Positions 1 through 12,867 are shown, counted from the first letter of the stretch. The stretch: 64,000 nucleotides of DNA from Planctomycetia bacterium (GCA_015200345.1 CP054187.1:1906470-1970469); one strand, 5' to 3'. Notes: generated from the sequence alone by a model not told the origin. Numbers and translations: made by a program.

Positions 1-1081
1 TGTGCCGGGCGATGACGGCCCAGAAGCGATCCCAGTCGGGGAAGTTCGGCGCGCCTTCGTACAGGACGCACGTCACGCCGTTCTGCAACGGACCGTAAAT
101 GATGTAGCTGTGCCCCGTGATCCAGCCGATATCCGCCGTGCACCAGTAGATGTCGTCGGGCTTGAGATCAAAAACCAGCCGCGCCGTGTAGGCCGTGTAC
201 ACCATGTAGCCCGCCGTCGTGTGCAGGATGCCCTTGGGCTTGCCGGTGCTGCCGCTCGTGTACAGCAGAAACAGCATGTGCTCGCTGTCGAGCGGCTCGG
301 CCGGGCATTCGTCGGGCACGTCGGCGATGGCATCGTGCCACCAGATGTCGCGGCCGGACTGCATGGCGACGCCCTCGCCGCAATGGTTCAGCACAACGAC
401 CTTCCTGATCAGCGGCGTCAGCTTGCACGCTTCATCCACGGCGTTCTTGAGCGGCACAACTGCGCCACGCCGCCAGCCGCCCCCTGCGGTGATGACCACG
501 TGCGACTGCGCATCCTCGACGCGATCGACAATCGCCTGCGCCGAGAAACCGCCGAAGATCACCGAGTGCGGCGCGCCGATCCGCGCGCAGGCCAGCACGG
601 CCACGACCAGCTCCGGAACCATCGGCATGTAGATCGTGACGCGGTCGCCTTTCTTGACGCCGAGCTTTTTCAATCCATTGGCGAATCGGCTGACGTCGCG
701 CAGCAACTGGGCGTAGGTGAGACGCCGCACGTCGCGCGGCGTGCCCGCCTCGTCGCACGGCTCGCCCTCCCACAGCAGGGCGACGTGCTCGCCGCGCCCG
801 CGGGCCACCTGCAAATCGAGACAATTGTATGATACGTTCGTCGTGCCCCCGACGAACCACTTGGCAAACGGCGGGGACCAGTCCAGCACGCGATCCCACT
901 TTTTGAAGAAGTGCGAGCCAGACGCCACCTCGGCCCAGAACGACTCGGGATCCTCCATCGACCGGCGATACAGCGCCTCGTACTCGGCCGGCGACTTGAT
1001 GTGCGCCGCGGCCGCGAACGCCGACGGCGGTGGATACAGTTGGGAATCGGTCTGGATTGACTCAATCGTCGGGTCGGACAT
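1..1081 (-). CDS. acs: Acetyl-CoA synthetase, N-terminal part (cut by window edge)
   Basis: Reading the minus strand from the ATG at 1081 gives an unbroken frame of 360 residues that runs off the window at base 1. It begins MSDPTIESIQTDSQ, followed by the N-terminal cap typical of acyl-CoA/acetyl-CoA synthetases (SFWAEVA, FVGGTTNVSYNCLD). The AMP-forming adenylate core follows, with the ATP-binding loop YTSGSTGKPKG at residues 274-284 and the acetyl-CoA synthetase stretches IFGGFSAQAI and WCTADIGWITGHSY. The enzyme activates acetate to acetyl-CoA through acetyl-AMP in the cytoplasm. The full protein is about 650 residues in this family, so roughly the C-terminal 45% lies outside the window, including the catalytic/regulatory lysine region. 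The gene is divergent from the next gene to the right. Confidence 0.95.
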   Translation of the reverse strand, partial: MSDPTIESIQTDSQLYPPPSAFAAAAHIKSPAEYEALYRRSMEDPESFWAEVASGSHFFKKWDRVLDWSPPFAKWFVGGTTNVSYNCLDLQVARGRGEHVALLWEGEPCDEAGTPRDVRRLTYAQLLRDVSRFANGLKKLGVKKGDRVTIYMPMVPELVVAVLACARIGAPHSVIFGGFSAQAIVDRVEDAQSHVVITAGGGWRRGAVVPLKNAVDEACKLTPLIRKVVVLNHCGEGVAMQSGRDIWWHDAIADVPDECPAEPLDSEHMLFLLYTSGSTGKPKGILHTTAGYMVYTAYTARLVFDLKPDDIYWCTADIGWITGHSYIIYGPLQNGVTCVLYEGAPNFPDWDRFWAVIARH

Positions 1082-1179
1082 GATCCACCTCGTTATGGGC
1101 TGCCTCCGCCTGAAACCGCCATTATGCACATTTTCTTCGCCACGTTGAACAGTTACCGGCTCTGAAATCGGGGCCTTGT

Positions 1180-1208
1180 TTGCCCACGTCTACCACCACG
1201 GCTAGACT
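1180..1208 (+). promoter_or_regulatory. Sigma70-type promoter, TTGCCC-N17-TAGACT
   Basis: The -35 box TTGCCC (1180-1185), exactly 17 bases of spacer, and the -10 box TAGACT (1203-1208) are read directly. The same -10 hexamer recurs at 42629 and 48524 with TTGnnC boxes at matching distance. The expected transcription start lies at or next to the ATG at 1216. Confidence 0.45.
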
Positions 1209-1215
1209 AGACCAC

Positions 1216-1596
1216 ATGAATGCACCCGAAGCCGCCGCCGATCCTCGCTTGGTTCGCCGCGCAGCGCTGCCCGCGCTGGTCGTCGGTGTCGCGGCAATGG
1301 TCGGCATTCAGGCCACCGTCAGTGCGGTCGAGCCTCCGTTGAAGCGGACCGCGCGGATCTGCGACATCCCCACGTCCATCGGCGCGGCGACCTCGGTCTC
1401 GGGCTTTGATGCATCGCCGCTGATGCTCTGCTCGGCCCTCGTGATGGCGGCGTGTCTCCTGGCGTCGGCCCGTACACCCAGTACGGTCTTCACTCCGATT
1501 CAACTCTCCGTCCGACTTGTCAGTTCGCCGACGCTTGCGTCGCGTGATCGCAAGGTTCAAATCGCCTATCACCTCGGCGGCCTCTACGGCCCGTAG
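1216..1596 (+). CDS. Hypothetical small protein with two hydrophobic segments
   Basis: The frame from ATG 1216 encodes 126 residues. It has two hydrophobic stretches, [18 protein letters not shown] near residues 16-33 and [17 protein letters not shown] near residues 70-86. Third codon positions are mostly G or C, as in neighbouring genes. No family is recognised. A good promoter ends 7 bases before the ATG and there is no Shine-Dalgarno, so translation would have to be leaderless. The C-terminal part (from about residue 100) is less convincing. The opposite strand also has an open frame here, and the gene may not be real. Confidence 0.35.
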   Translation: MNAPEAAADPRLVRRAALPALVVGVAAMVGIQATVSAVEPPLKRTARICDIPTSIGAATSVSGFDASPLMLCSALVMAACLLASARTPSTVFTPIQLSVRLVSSPTLASRDRKVQIAYHLGGLYGP

Positions 1597-1665
1597 CGTC
1601 AGCCTGGAATCTGGTGGGCCGTGCCCGCCCTGCAGGTCTCCGCTTCCTGTCCCCCTTTGTACCTT

Positions 1666-1697
1666 CGTTTTGGCGTTTCGACGTTTTGACGTTTCCC
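1666..1697 (+). repeat. Four tandem octamers CGTTTYGR upstream of secA
   Basis: Four consecutive 8-base units are CGTTTTGG, CGTTTCGA, CGTTTTGA and CGTTTCCC. They end 17 bases before the secA ATG. Related octamer tracts lie upstream of the hydrolase gene (56246-56277) and of the antiporter gene (58413-58436). Confidence 0.6.
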
Positions 1698-1714
1698 TTG
1701 AAGCGAGATTCCCC

Positions 1715-5731
<4,017 letters not shown>

Positions 5732-5910
5732 GGGCTGACAACGAACTGCGATAAACGCGAAAGGCAGCCGGGGCGCGCGCGTTCGACGCACCAAAACGGG
5801 AAACGCAGATTCCATGAAGAAGACAGAATCCAGCAGGTAGAACGAAACGGCCCTCGATCACCCGCCGCGGGCGAAAAAACTTTCGCCTTTCGCCGCTCGC
5901 GATTCACCTT

Positions 5911-6096
5911 TCAAAGACTCTCCCCGCAGGCGGAGCAGCGCGGCGAAGACCGGTTGGGCAACTCGTGTCCGCAGGACGGACAACTCGCCCGCGACGCGCC
6001 GGATTGACCGCGCCGCGCGCAGCGCAAGGCCCACCATGCAGCGCACAGGGCGAGGACCATCGCCAAGGTAATCAGCCAGGAAAGGCGCATAATCAC
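5911..6096 (-). CDS. Small membrane protein with C-terminal zinc ribbon
   Basis: This 61-residue frame starts with GTG at 6096 (ATG at 6090 is an alternative). One transmembrane helix (RLSWLITLAMVLALCAAWWAL) is followed by a basic stretch and a zinc ribbon with two CxxC pairs (CPSCGHEL and CSACGESL). Such helix-plus-ribbon mini-proteins are common in planctomycetes, and their function is unknown. It reads away from secA and towards it is convergent. No Shine-Dalgarno is evident. Confidence 0.55.
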   Translation of the reverse strand: MIMRLSWLITLAMVLALCAAWWALRCARRGQSGASRASCPSCGHELPNRSSPRCSACGESL

Positions 6097-6330
6097 AGCG
6101 CTGGGCGGCGCGTATGTTTACAAACGTATAACGATTCCCCGTTCCGGAAAGCGCCGCCGCGCCGCCAGCGCTGCGAACCAGAGATGATACCACCAATCGG
6201 CCCGACGCAACCCCTGCAGGCTGACGTGAATTCCTCATTCATGCTGCGGACGGAAGCCGGTGTGCAGCCGCACACAATCGCAATCGCAAAAACGGACCGC
6301 CGCAAAGAACGATTTGCCCAATCTGAAACC

Positions 6331-7374
6331 TTACGGTTCCGTCAGCGTCGTCGCCGCGCGTGGTTCCAGTTCAAACGTCACCTCGTACGGCGGCGTCGAC
6401 TCTGGAATCGAAAACCCCGGCGGCAGCACGAATTGCACGCGACGCTGAATTTTTGTCCCGACTTTCTCGATGTCCGCCGCGAACACATCCGCAAATGCAC
6501 GTATTTCACGCGGGTCCAGTTGCTCCACGAGGTCTTTCGGACCCGTCACGTCAATATCCGGCCGAAGGTTCACGTTCGGATCAGGCACGATCCGAAACTC
6601 GTCCTGCACCTTCTGCGGCACCGACCAGGTAATCTGAATCGGGCCTTTGCGCACCGTCTGCGTCTGGCTCTGTATCTGCCCGGAAATCGTGACTTCTTCC
6701 GTGGGCCGAATCTCCACGCGCAACCCGGGGTCCAGCTCGCGCAGCGCTTCAATCACCAGCGGCACGCGCACGCGAAACGTCCCATCCGCCTGCTTCGCCG
6801 CGATGATGCGCTGCTGTGCATCCGCCCGCGCCACCGGATCGCGCCGTAACTTCTCCGCTGCGTACCGCGGCAACCGAACGGCTACCTTGTCCGGCGACGG
6901 CTCGGCACTCACCTTCAACTCACCATAGTTTGGGGCCACGCGCACGTCGGACACCGTCTCATACTCGTCGATGTAGACTGCTGCATTAATCGGCTCAACG
7001 TTGCTCACCTTCAACCCCGATTCCGCTACCGCCTTCACCCGGTTCAGAATCTCCCGCGAGCCGATCGTCTGTTTCTGCGTCGACGACTCCATCGTGCTAT
7101 CCAACACCGCCTCGAAGTAGGGCCGCGAATCCACGATCTCGGCCATTTCCTTGAGGTGCCGCCGCCGGCCCCGAAACGTCACGTGAAACGTCTGCTCAAA
7201 CGGCGGCTCCGCGAACGCCGCGTACCGATCCGGCGAATCGCTCGTCACACGCACCGGAAGCGACAACATCTGCTCGTCCATCACATTCTGATCGGCCACC
7301 AGCCAAATCAGAATCGTGATACCCGCCACGGCCAGGCCGGACCGGATGCGTTCGTAGATCGCGGAACTGATCAT
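6331..7374 (-). CDS. YbbR-domain protein, probable CdaR-type partner of CdaA
   Basis: The protein has 347 residues, with one N-terminal transmembrane helix (about 13-28, AVAGITILIWLVADQ) and a large periplasmic part. It shows YbbR-like repeats, beginning LPVRVTSDSP and later VSNVEPINAAVYIDEY. The family regulates membrane diadenylate cyclase CdaA in Gram-positives and commonly sits next to it. Here it lies 12 bases downstream of cdaA on the same strand, so the two are almost certainly one transcript. The role as regulator of c-di-AMP synthesis is inferred from family and position. The stop is followed by about 230 bases without a convincing gene. Confidence 0.85.
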   Translation of the reverse strand: MISSAIYERIRSGLAVAGITILIWLVADQNVMDEQMLSLPVRVTSDSPDRYAAFAEPPFEQTFHVTFRGRRRHLKEMAEIVDSRPYFEAVLDSTMESSTQKQTIGSREILNRVKAVAESGLKVSNVEPINAAVYIDEYETVSDVRVAPNYGELKVSAEPSPDKVAVRLPRYAAEKLRRDPVARADAQQRIIAAKQADGTFRVRVPLVIEALRELDPGLRVEIRPTEEVTISGQIQSQTQTVRKGPIQITWSVPQKVQDEFRIVPDPNVNLRPDIDVTGPKDLVEQLDPREIRAFADVFAADIEKVGTKIQRRVQFVLPPGFSIPESTPPYEVTFELEPRAATTLTEP

Positions 7375-7386
7375 TGGTTCATTCCA

Positions 7387-8205
7387 TTACGTCTCGGCCT
7401 CGTTCTCGCGCGGCGGTTCGGGCGGACGACCCAGTCGCTCGCGCAGTTGCGCACGAAGCTGCTCCGGCGTCAACGGACGCACCATCTCGCCGCGCTCCAC
7501 AAGACTGATCGTCTTCGTCTCCTCACTGACGACCACCACGATCGCGTCCGTTTCGTTCGTCAGGCCGATGGCCGCCCGATGCCGCGAGCCGAGCGACGGC
7601 GCCACGTCGTCTGAATCGGTCAGCGGAAACTGAACCGCCGCCGCGAGAATGCGACCCTGACCGATGACCACGCCCATGTCGTGCAACGGCGAGCCAGGCC
7701 AGAAGATCGTCACCAGCAGTTCACGCGTCAATTCCGAGTCCAGCTTGCAGCCCGCGTCGATCATCGCACCGAGCTCATTCGATCGCTGAAACGCGATGAT
7801 CGCGCCGATGCCGCGCTTCGCCAGCGTCTCCACCGCCTCCGTCACCTCGTCAATCGTTCGATCCAGGCTCCCCGATGCCTCGGCGAAGAAACTCGCCGCG
7901 CCCAGCCGAATGAGCGCCCGGCGCAGCTCCGGTTGAAACGCCACGAGTGCGCTGGCGAACAACCCGCCGACAAAGAACGGATAAATCGTCTTGATGCGCT
8001 CCAGATCAAAAATGTTCGCCACGAGGTTCAATACCAGCGTTCCGCCGACCAGTAACAGCAGAAATCCGCGAAGCAGACGCGCTCCGCGCGTCCCTTTCAG
8101 GAATCGCGCGATCCAGAACACCACCAGCCCGATGACGAACAACTCAACGAAGTCCGTCCACACCAGGCGCGGCAGGCGATCCGAGATGAACCGAAAAAAA
8201 TCCAA
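7387..8205 (-). CDS. cdaA: Membrane diadenylate cyclase (DisA_N/DAC domain)
   Basis: The enzyme makes c-di-AMP from two ATP at the membrane. The 272 residues contain about three N-terminal transmembrane helices (roughly 17-35, 45-65, 73-92) and then the DAC domain. The start is TTG at 8205, chosen because AGGAGG stands six bases upstream. The RHR motif is intact (Arg208-His209-Arg210, within SLGSRHRAAIG), as are ELGAMID and VVVVSEET. The usual DGA of PLHDGAVI is replaced by Asp176-Met177-Gly178 (bases 7672-7680). The metal-binding Asp is kept but its two neighbours differ. The YbbR-domain gene follows 12 bases downstream. Confidence 0.9.
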   Translation of the reverse strand: MDFFRFISDRLPRLVWTDFVELFVIGLVVFWIARFLKGTRGARLLRGFLLLLVGGTLVLNLVANIFDLERIKTIYPFFVGGLFASALVAFQPELRRALIRLGAASFFAEASGSLDRTIDEVTEAVETLAKRGIGAIIAFQRSNELGAMIDAGCKLDSELTRELLVTIFWPGSPLHDMGVVIGQGRILAAAVQFPLTDSDDVAPSLGSRHRAAIGLTNETDAIVVVVSEETKTISLVERGEMVRPLTPEQLRAQLRERLGRPPEPPRENEAET

Positions 8206-8276
8206 CCGGCGCCTCCTCGGCGACCTTTAACCGACCCCGGCCGCGCCGCGCTGGACGCCGACGCGGCGGCGGCCGC

Positions 8277-8282
8277 ATTATA
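8277..8282 (-). promoter_or_regulatory. -10 box TATAAT upstream of cdaA
   Basis: A perfect TATAAT reads on the minus strand, about 70 bases before the cdaA TTG start. No good -35 hexamer is seen at 16-18 bases. It is the only AT-rich stretch in the cdaA/dehydrogenase divergent spacer. Confidence 0.4.
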
Positions 8283-8342
8283 CCCATCGACGCGTTGGCC
8301 GCCCTGATGCGGCATCCTCTCTTCGTTGGAGGTACTCGACCC

Positions 8343-9299
8343 GTGTCGTCCCCGCGCGTGCTCATTACCCGTCCGATCCCCGACGCCGGTCTCGCGCTGC
8401 TCCGCGCCGCGAAGCTCGACTATCACCTGCCCGATTCGCCGCCCGATCACGATCGCCTCTTCCAACTCGTCGCCCATCACGACGCCGTCATCGGCCAATT
8501 GGCCGATCGATTTGATGCCCCGTTGATCGCCGCCGCGTCGTCCCGTTGCCGGATCATCGCCACCTGCTCGGTCGGCACCGACCACATCGACCTCGACGCC
8601 GCCCGGGCCGCAGGCATCCACGTCACGAACACCCCCGGTGTCCTCACCGAGGCCACCGCCGATCTCACCTGGGCCCTTCTCCTCGCCACCGCCCGACGCA
8701 TCACCGAAGCCGAGCGACTCGCGCGATCCGGCACCTGGCAAGGCTGGGAGATGATGCAGATGCTCGGCGCCGATGTTCACGGTCGCATGCTCGGTATCGT
8801 CGGCGCGGGCCGGATCGGCACGGCCGTCGCGCGACGCTCGATCGGGTTCTCCATGACCGTGCTTTACACAGCCCGCGAAGACAAGCCCGCGATGGCGGCG
8901 CTCGGCGCGCGACGCGTGCCGCTCGAGACACTGCTAGCCGGGAGTGATTTTGTTTCGCTCCACTGCCCATTGACCGACGAAACGCGCCATCTGCTGAATC
9001 GCTCCGCCCTGGAGCGCATGCGTCCGGGGAGCGTTCTCATCAATACGGCGCGCGGACCGATCGTCGATGAATCGGCTCTGATCGACCTGCTGCGCGAGCG
9101 TCGCATCGCCGCGGCAGGTTTCGATGTGTACGAACATGAACCGCGCATTCCTCCCGAGTTGATCGCGCTCGAAAACGTCGTGCTGCTCCCGCACATCGGA
9201 TCGGCCACCGTGACGACGCGCAACCGCATGGCGGAAATGGCGGCGGAAGACGTGATCGCCGTCCTGGGTGGCAAACCACCATTGCGGCCCGTTTGTTGA
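8343..9299 (+). CDS. D-2-hydroxyacid dehydrogenase (glyoxylate/hydroxypyruvate reductase type)
   Basis: This NAD(P)H-dependent enzyme interconverts 2-oxo and D-2-hydroxy acids. It most resembles glyoxylate/hydroxypyruvate reductases, but substrate cannot be read from sequence. GTG 8343 (318 residues, SSPRVLITRPIPDAG) is preferred over an in-frame upstream ATG because GGAGGT lies nine bases before it. The Rossmann motif GIVGAGRIGTAVAR is present, with catalytic Arg237 (INTARGPIVDE), Glu in YEHEP (264-267) and His284 (LPHIGSAT). It is divergent from cdaA. Confidence 0.9.
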   Translation: MSSPRVLITRPIPDAGLALLRAAKLDYHLPDSPPDHDRLFQLVAHHDAVIGQLADRFDAPLIAAASSRCRIIATCSVGTDHIDLDAARAAGIHVTNTPGVLTEATADLTWALLLATARRITEAERLARSGTWQGWEMMQMLGADVHGRMLGIVGAGRIGTAVARRSIGFSMTVLYTAREDKPAMAALGARRVPLETLLAGSDFVSLHCPLTDETRHLLNRSALERMRPGSVLINTARGPIVDESALIDLLRERRIAAAGFDVYEHEPRIPPELIALENVVLLPHIGSATVTTRNRMAEMAAEDVIAVLGGKPPLRPVC

Positions 9300-9333
9300 A
9301 GTTAAGCCGCACCGGTCGAAGCGACCGCTCGGC

Positions 9334-9363
9334 TTGTGTCGCGCTGCGGCTCGCCCGTATCAT
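9334..9363 (+). promoter_or_regulatory. Promoter TTGTGT-N18-TATCAT
   Basis: A -35 TTGTGT (9334-9339) and -10 TATCAT (9358-9363) lie 18 bases apart, about 90 bases before the GH10-like gene. Confidence 0.4.
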
Positions 9364-9452
9364 GGCGCTCGTATCACGGCGGATGAACCGACCATTCGGC
9401 CCACCCTCCGGGGGCAGTTGGGCACCCCACACGGCGGCCTTTCGGCGAGATC

Positions 9453-10925
9453 ATGTTGCGGTTTAATGTTTATCTTGACGGCGCGCCGGCGAAATCGCTC
9501 GACCTGACCGCGGCGCACCTGCTGGGCAACGAGCGGGTCCCCCTGCGCGGCGAGATTCGTTTTGAAAACGGGCAGGTCATCTGCGAAACACGGGCGCGCG
9601 GCGCGGCCGCCTTGGCCCTTCTCTGGCCGGTGCGCGGCGCGGGGGTCGGCGGCACGCTCATGCTCGAAACGACGCGGCTGGTCGAGCGCAGCGAGCCGTA
9701 CAATCTGCACGTCGAACTGGCTCGCGGCCAGCTGATGCGAATCACCCAGAAGCGCGAGGACTGGGGCCTGTTCGACTACCCCGAAGGGGCTGCGGTGTAC
9801 AAGCAGATCGACCTCGCGCGCGAATACCTCGTCGCCGCGATAACCGCCGACGACGCCCTCACCGCCACGAAGCACGCCGACGCATCCATCGCCGCCGGAC
9901 TCAAAGCCGCCGAAGCGACCGCAGCCCTGCACGCCGACGTCTTCATCAAACGGCGCGAGCCGACCGGTCCGTTTGCCCGTCGACCATTCGGCTGTCGAAT
10001 TCTTCCCGCGCACTGCACCGAGGCGGCGCTGGCCCGCGCGGCGGACGCCTTTGATTTCGTCACGCTGCCCTGTGACTGGGTGACCACGCAACCGCAGGCG
10101 GGCAGGTTCGACTTGGCCGAGCTGGAACGCTGCGCCGCCCTGCTCAAGGCAAAGAAGTTCCCGGTGACGGCCGGTCCCCTGCTGTCCTTCGACGACTCCG
10201 CGCTGCCCGATTACGTCCGGCGCAAACACACGACATTTGACTCGTTTCGAGACGCCGCCGCCAAACACCTCAAACACGTCATCACCGCGCTGGCGCCGCA
10301 CATCACCGCGTGGGAAGTCGTTCGCGGCTTGCACGCGCACAACGTCCTTCGCTTCAATTTCGAACAACTGGTGGACCTGTCTCGCCTTGCCGCTCTGACC
10401 GCACGGCAATGCGCCCCGCGCTCCGCCGTCATCCTCGGTATCGCCATGCCCTGGGGCGAGTACTACGCCGCCGATCCCCAGACCATCCCGCCGGTCCTGT
10501 ACGCCGAGATGGCCGTACAAAGCGGCATCCCGTTCGACGCCTTCGGGCTGGAGATCTGGTTCGGCTCGGGCACCGACCCGGGCAGCGGTCGGCGCTTCGT
10601 GCGTGACATGATGCAGGTGTCCTCGATGCTCGACCGGTTCGGGGCGATGGGGAAACCGATACACATCACCGCGGCGGGCGTACCGTCGGGCGGCGAGATC
10701 GGCGCCGGATGCTGGCGCGGCGCCTGGTCGGCGATCAACCAGGCGGCCTGGGCCAAGGAGTTCTATCGCATCGCGCTTAGCAAGCCGTTCGTGGAGTCGA
10801 TCTGCTGGCGGCATCTGATCGACCGGCCGGATTCATCCAGCGGCGTCGTGTGCGCGGACCTGTCTCCCAAGCCGGCGTTTGATGCAATCCAGACGCTGCG
10901 CGCGGAAATCTCGGCAGGGACGTAA
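9453..10925 (+). CDS. GH10 (endoxylanase)-like protein without the catalytic glutamates
   Basis: The 490-residue protein has an N-terminal beta-rich part (about 1-170) and a C-terminal TIM-barrel part. The barrel resembles glycoside hydrolase family 10: PLLSFDDSALPDY, GIAMPWGEYYA, FDAFGLEIW, and a C-terminal WRHLIDRPDSSSG. GH10 acid/base sits in a WDVVNE motif; here it reads WEVVRGLH (Trp287-His294), so Asn-Glu is Arg-Gly. The nucleophile, normally ITELD, reads ITAAG (405-409). Both glutamates are therefore missing. No signal peptide is seen, so the protein appears cytoplasmic. It may be a carbohydrate-binding pseudoenzyme or have a different chemistry. Confidence 0.75.
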   Translation: MLRFNVYLDGAPAKSLDLTAAHLLGNERVPLRGEIRFENGQVICETRARGAAALALLWPVRGAGVGGTLMLETTRLVERSEPYNLHVELARGQLMRITQKREDWGLFDYPEGAAVYKQIDLAREYLVAAITADDALTATKHADASIAAGLKAAEATAALHADVFIKRREPTGPFARRPFGCRILPAHCTEAALARAADAFDFVTLPCDWVTTQPQAGRFDLAELERCAALLKAKKFPVTAGPLLSFDDSALPDYVRRKHTTFDSFRDAAAKHLKHVITALAPHITAWEVVRGLHAHNVLRFNFEQLVDLSRLAALTARQCAPRSAVILGIAMPWGEYYAADPQTIPPVLYAEMAVQSGIPFDAFGLEIWFGSGTDPGSGRRFVRDMMQVSSMLDRFGAMGKPIHITAAGVPSGGEIGAGCWRGAWSAINQAAWAKEFYRIALSKPFVESICWRHLIDRPDSSSGVVCADLSPKPAFDAIQTLRAEISAGT

Positions 10926-10953
10926 TTCCGTTCCTACGCGCCGAGGATGCACC

Positions 10954-11556
10954 TTACTCTTTGGCGGCCGGCGGCGCCCCTTCGGTCGCCTTGTTTCGCA
11001 CCACTTCAAGAATATCCCGCTCGAGCTGCACGTCGCGCGGCAGATCGGTCCAGACCTGATCCTGTGCCGCCGTCACGCCGGCCTCGCGGTCGATCGGCGT
11101 GTCGGTGGGATAATCATCAAATCGCTCCATGTCACGGAAAACGCGGTGATCGGCCGTGTCGAGCCGCTGCACCTCCACCACGCAATGCACGATGCTGCCC
11201 TCGCCCCACGGCTGCACATACAGCGTGGCCGTGCGCCGCAGGCGATTGGGAAACTTCAACGCCGTGTCACGAATGCGACCGGTGCCACCGCGCTGCTCGT
11301 ACTCGGTCGTCACGCTGCGAATCTGGCCGTCGACCGGAGAGGCCTGGGCCACGCGAAACCACTGCTTCATCGCATGAAGACATGCGTCGTACGCAGCCGC
11401 CGGCGCGATGTGCGGCAGCCGTATCGCCGTGCCCTCGCCCCGCGACCGCCTCGACGAAAGCCCGCTTGACGAATCACCGGGGCAGCCGGCGCCCAACAGC
11501 GACAGCGGCATCGCGGCCAGAACGGACCATCGCACCAGGGTCGCCGCCGCAGACAT
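10954..11556 (-). CDS. Hypothetical lipoprotein
   Basis: The 200-residue protein starts at ATG 11556, with GTG 15 or so bases earlier as an alternative. A signal peptide ends in the lipobox LLGAGC, followed by a Ser/Gly/Arg-rich linker. The rest is soluble, with a beta-rich look (TATLYVQPWGEGSIVHCVVEV), and contains no recognised family. A longer open frame extends upstream across lpxK but is antisense. The gene faces lpxK divergently with a 141-base spacer. Confidence 0.7.
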   Translation of the reverse strand: MSAAATLVRWSVLAAMPLSLLGAGCPGDSSSGLSSRRSRGEGTAIRLPHIAPAAAYDACLHAMKQWFRVAQASPVDGQIRSVTTEYEQRGGTGRIRDTALKFPNRLRRTATLYVQPWGEGSIVHCVVEVQRLDTADHRVFRDMERFDDYPTDTPIDREAGVTAAQDQVWTDLPRDVQLERDILEVVRNKATEGAPPAAKE

Positions 11557-11697
11557 TCGAGTGGATGACACGATGACCACGCTCCCGAGGACCGGCGCGC
11601 CGGGCTTCAACGTCCCCCGCACGGCGAACGGCCGGAGAATAGCCGCCGCGCGCGGTACGGTCAATCTGCCGTTGTTTCTGCTACACTTCGCCGCCAA

Positions 11698-12804
11698 ATG
11701 GCGAAGGGTTTCCCGCGATACCTGGACATCATCTCCGGCCGCGCGCAGGGCGTGCTTGCCGAGTTCGCCCGCGCCGCTCTCGCGGGGCTGTCCGTCCCCT
11801 ACCGCGTCGCGGTCTCGCTGCGTAACGGGTGGTATACCTATGTTCCCGGTACGCGTCGCCGCGCGGCGCTGCCGGTGATTTCCATCGGCAATCTCACCGC
11901 GGGCGGCACCGGCAAGACACCCGTCTCCGCGATGGTCGCGGATTTGCTTCTCCAGCGCGGGCGGCGCGTCGCTGTCCTCCTGCGCGGTTACAAGGGGCGG
12001 CCGATTCAGTTTGACAACGATCAGCGCGGCCGCGCCGCCGATCAGTGGCGCATGGAAAGCGACGAAGCCGAAGTGCTTCGCCGCCGCTGCCCCGCAGCGC
12101 GCGTGATCCTCAATCCCGATCGCGTCGCCGCCGCGCGCCAGGCCGTCGCGGAACGGTGCGACGTCGCCGTGCTGGACGACGGCTTTCAGCATCGCCGCAT
12201 TCGGCGAGAGTTGGACATCGTGCTGATTGATGCCACCAATCCGTTCGGCCACCAGCGCCTCTTGCCGCGTGGCCTGTTGCGCGAGCCGATCCGCGCCTTG
12301 CGCCGCGCCGACCTGATCATCCTCACGCGCAGCGACCAGGCCGACGAAACCAGCAAGGCCCTGCTTCAACGAACGCTGCGCAAGGCGTCCGGCGGCAAGC
12401 CCGTCGTGCAAGCCATTCACCGAATCGCCGGCTTCCTCGATATCAAGAGTCGACCGGTCCAAGTGGAGGACCCGCGCGCCGTGCAGGCCGTGCTCTTCGC
12501 CGGAATCGCCAACTTCCAGAGCTTTCGGCAATCCGTCGAAGAACTGGGCGTGCATGTCCTCGCGGCCTACGAGTATCCCGATCACCACCCCTACACGGCC
12601 GATGAGATAAGCGGCCTGGTCGAAGTCGCCAGCAACCTTGAAGCCAACGCCCTTATTACCACCGAGAAGGACGCAGTCAAACTGGTCGGCCGCTGGCCCG
12701 ATGGCGGCTGTCCGGTGCTTGTGGTCGATCTTTCGATCGAACTGCTTGATGACGGGCATGCGGTGCTAGCCGCCGCGCTCGACCGAGCGCTGACAGATTC
12801 CTGA
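11698..12804 (+). CDS. lpxK: Tetraacyldisaccharide 4'-kinase (lipid A 4'-kinase)
   Basis: LpxK phosphorylates the 4' position of the lipid A disaccharide precursor on the inner membrane, the sixth step of the Raetz pathway. The 368 residues show an N-terminal membrane-associating helix, the P-loop GNLTAGGTGKTP (around 63-75), LDDGFQHRRIRRELDIVLID (Walker-B-like DDGFQH), PRGLLREP, and a C-terminal half ending in TTEKDAVKL. All expected LpxK signatures are present. A TACACT box (11682-11687) ends only 10 bases before the ATG and no Shine-Dalgarno is visible. Its presence argues for lipid A in this organism. Confidence 0.95.
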   Translation: MAKGFPRYLDIISGRAQGVLAEFARAALAGLSVPYRVAVSLRNGWYTYVPGTRRRAALPVISIGNLTAGGTGKTPVSAMVADLLLQRGRRVAVLLRGYKGRPIQFDNDQRGRAADQWRMESDEAEVLRRRCPAARVILNPDRVAAARQAVAERCDVAVLDDGFQHRRIRRELDIVLIDATNPFGHQRLLPRGLLREPIRALRRADLIILTRSDQADETSKALLQRTLRKASGGKPVVQAIHRIAGFLDIKSRPVQVEDPRAVQAVLFAGIANFQSFRQSVEELGVHVLAAYEYPDHHPYTADEISGLVEVASNLEANALITTEKDAVKLVGRWPDGGCPVLVVDLSIELLDDGHAVLAAALDRALTDS

Positions 12805-12839
12805 CGCGAGAATGACCAGCGCGCGATCCGCGCGGCGCG

Positions 12840-12867
12840 AAAAAAGCCCCAGGCATGAGCCCGGGGC
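12840..12867 (-). terminator. Rho-independent terminator of the 12946-13455 gene
   Basis: On the minus strand GCCCCGGGC, loop TCAT, GCCTGGGGC (8 of 9 pairs) is followed by six T. It lies about 80 bases downstream of the lipoprotein stop. The stem arm is shared with the terminator at 45851. Confidence 0.75.

Noticed and set aside
6093-6305. 70-residue minus frame with a hydrophobic start
   Set aside because: No Shine-Dalgarno, no family and poor composition; treated as noise in the gap between the zinc-ribbon and YbbR genes.
11557-12759. N-terminal part of a 601-residue minus frame crossing lpxK
   Set aside because: Antisense to LpxK; only the part after the lipobox start at 11556 is credible.
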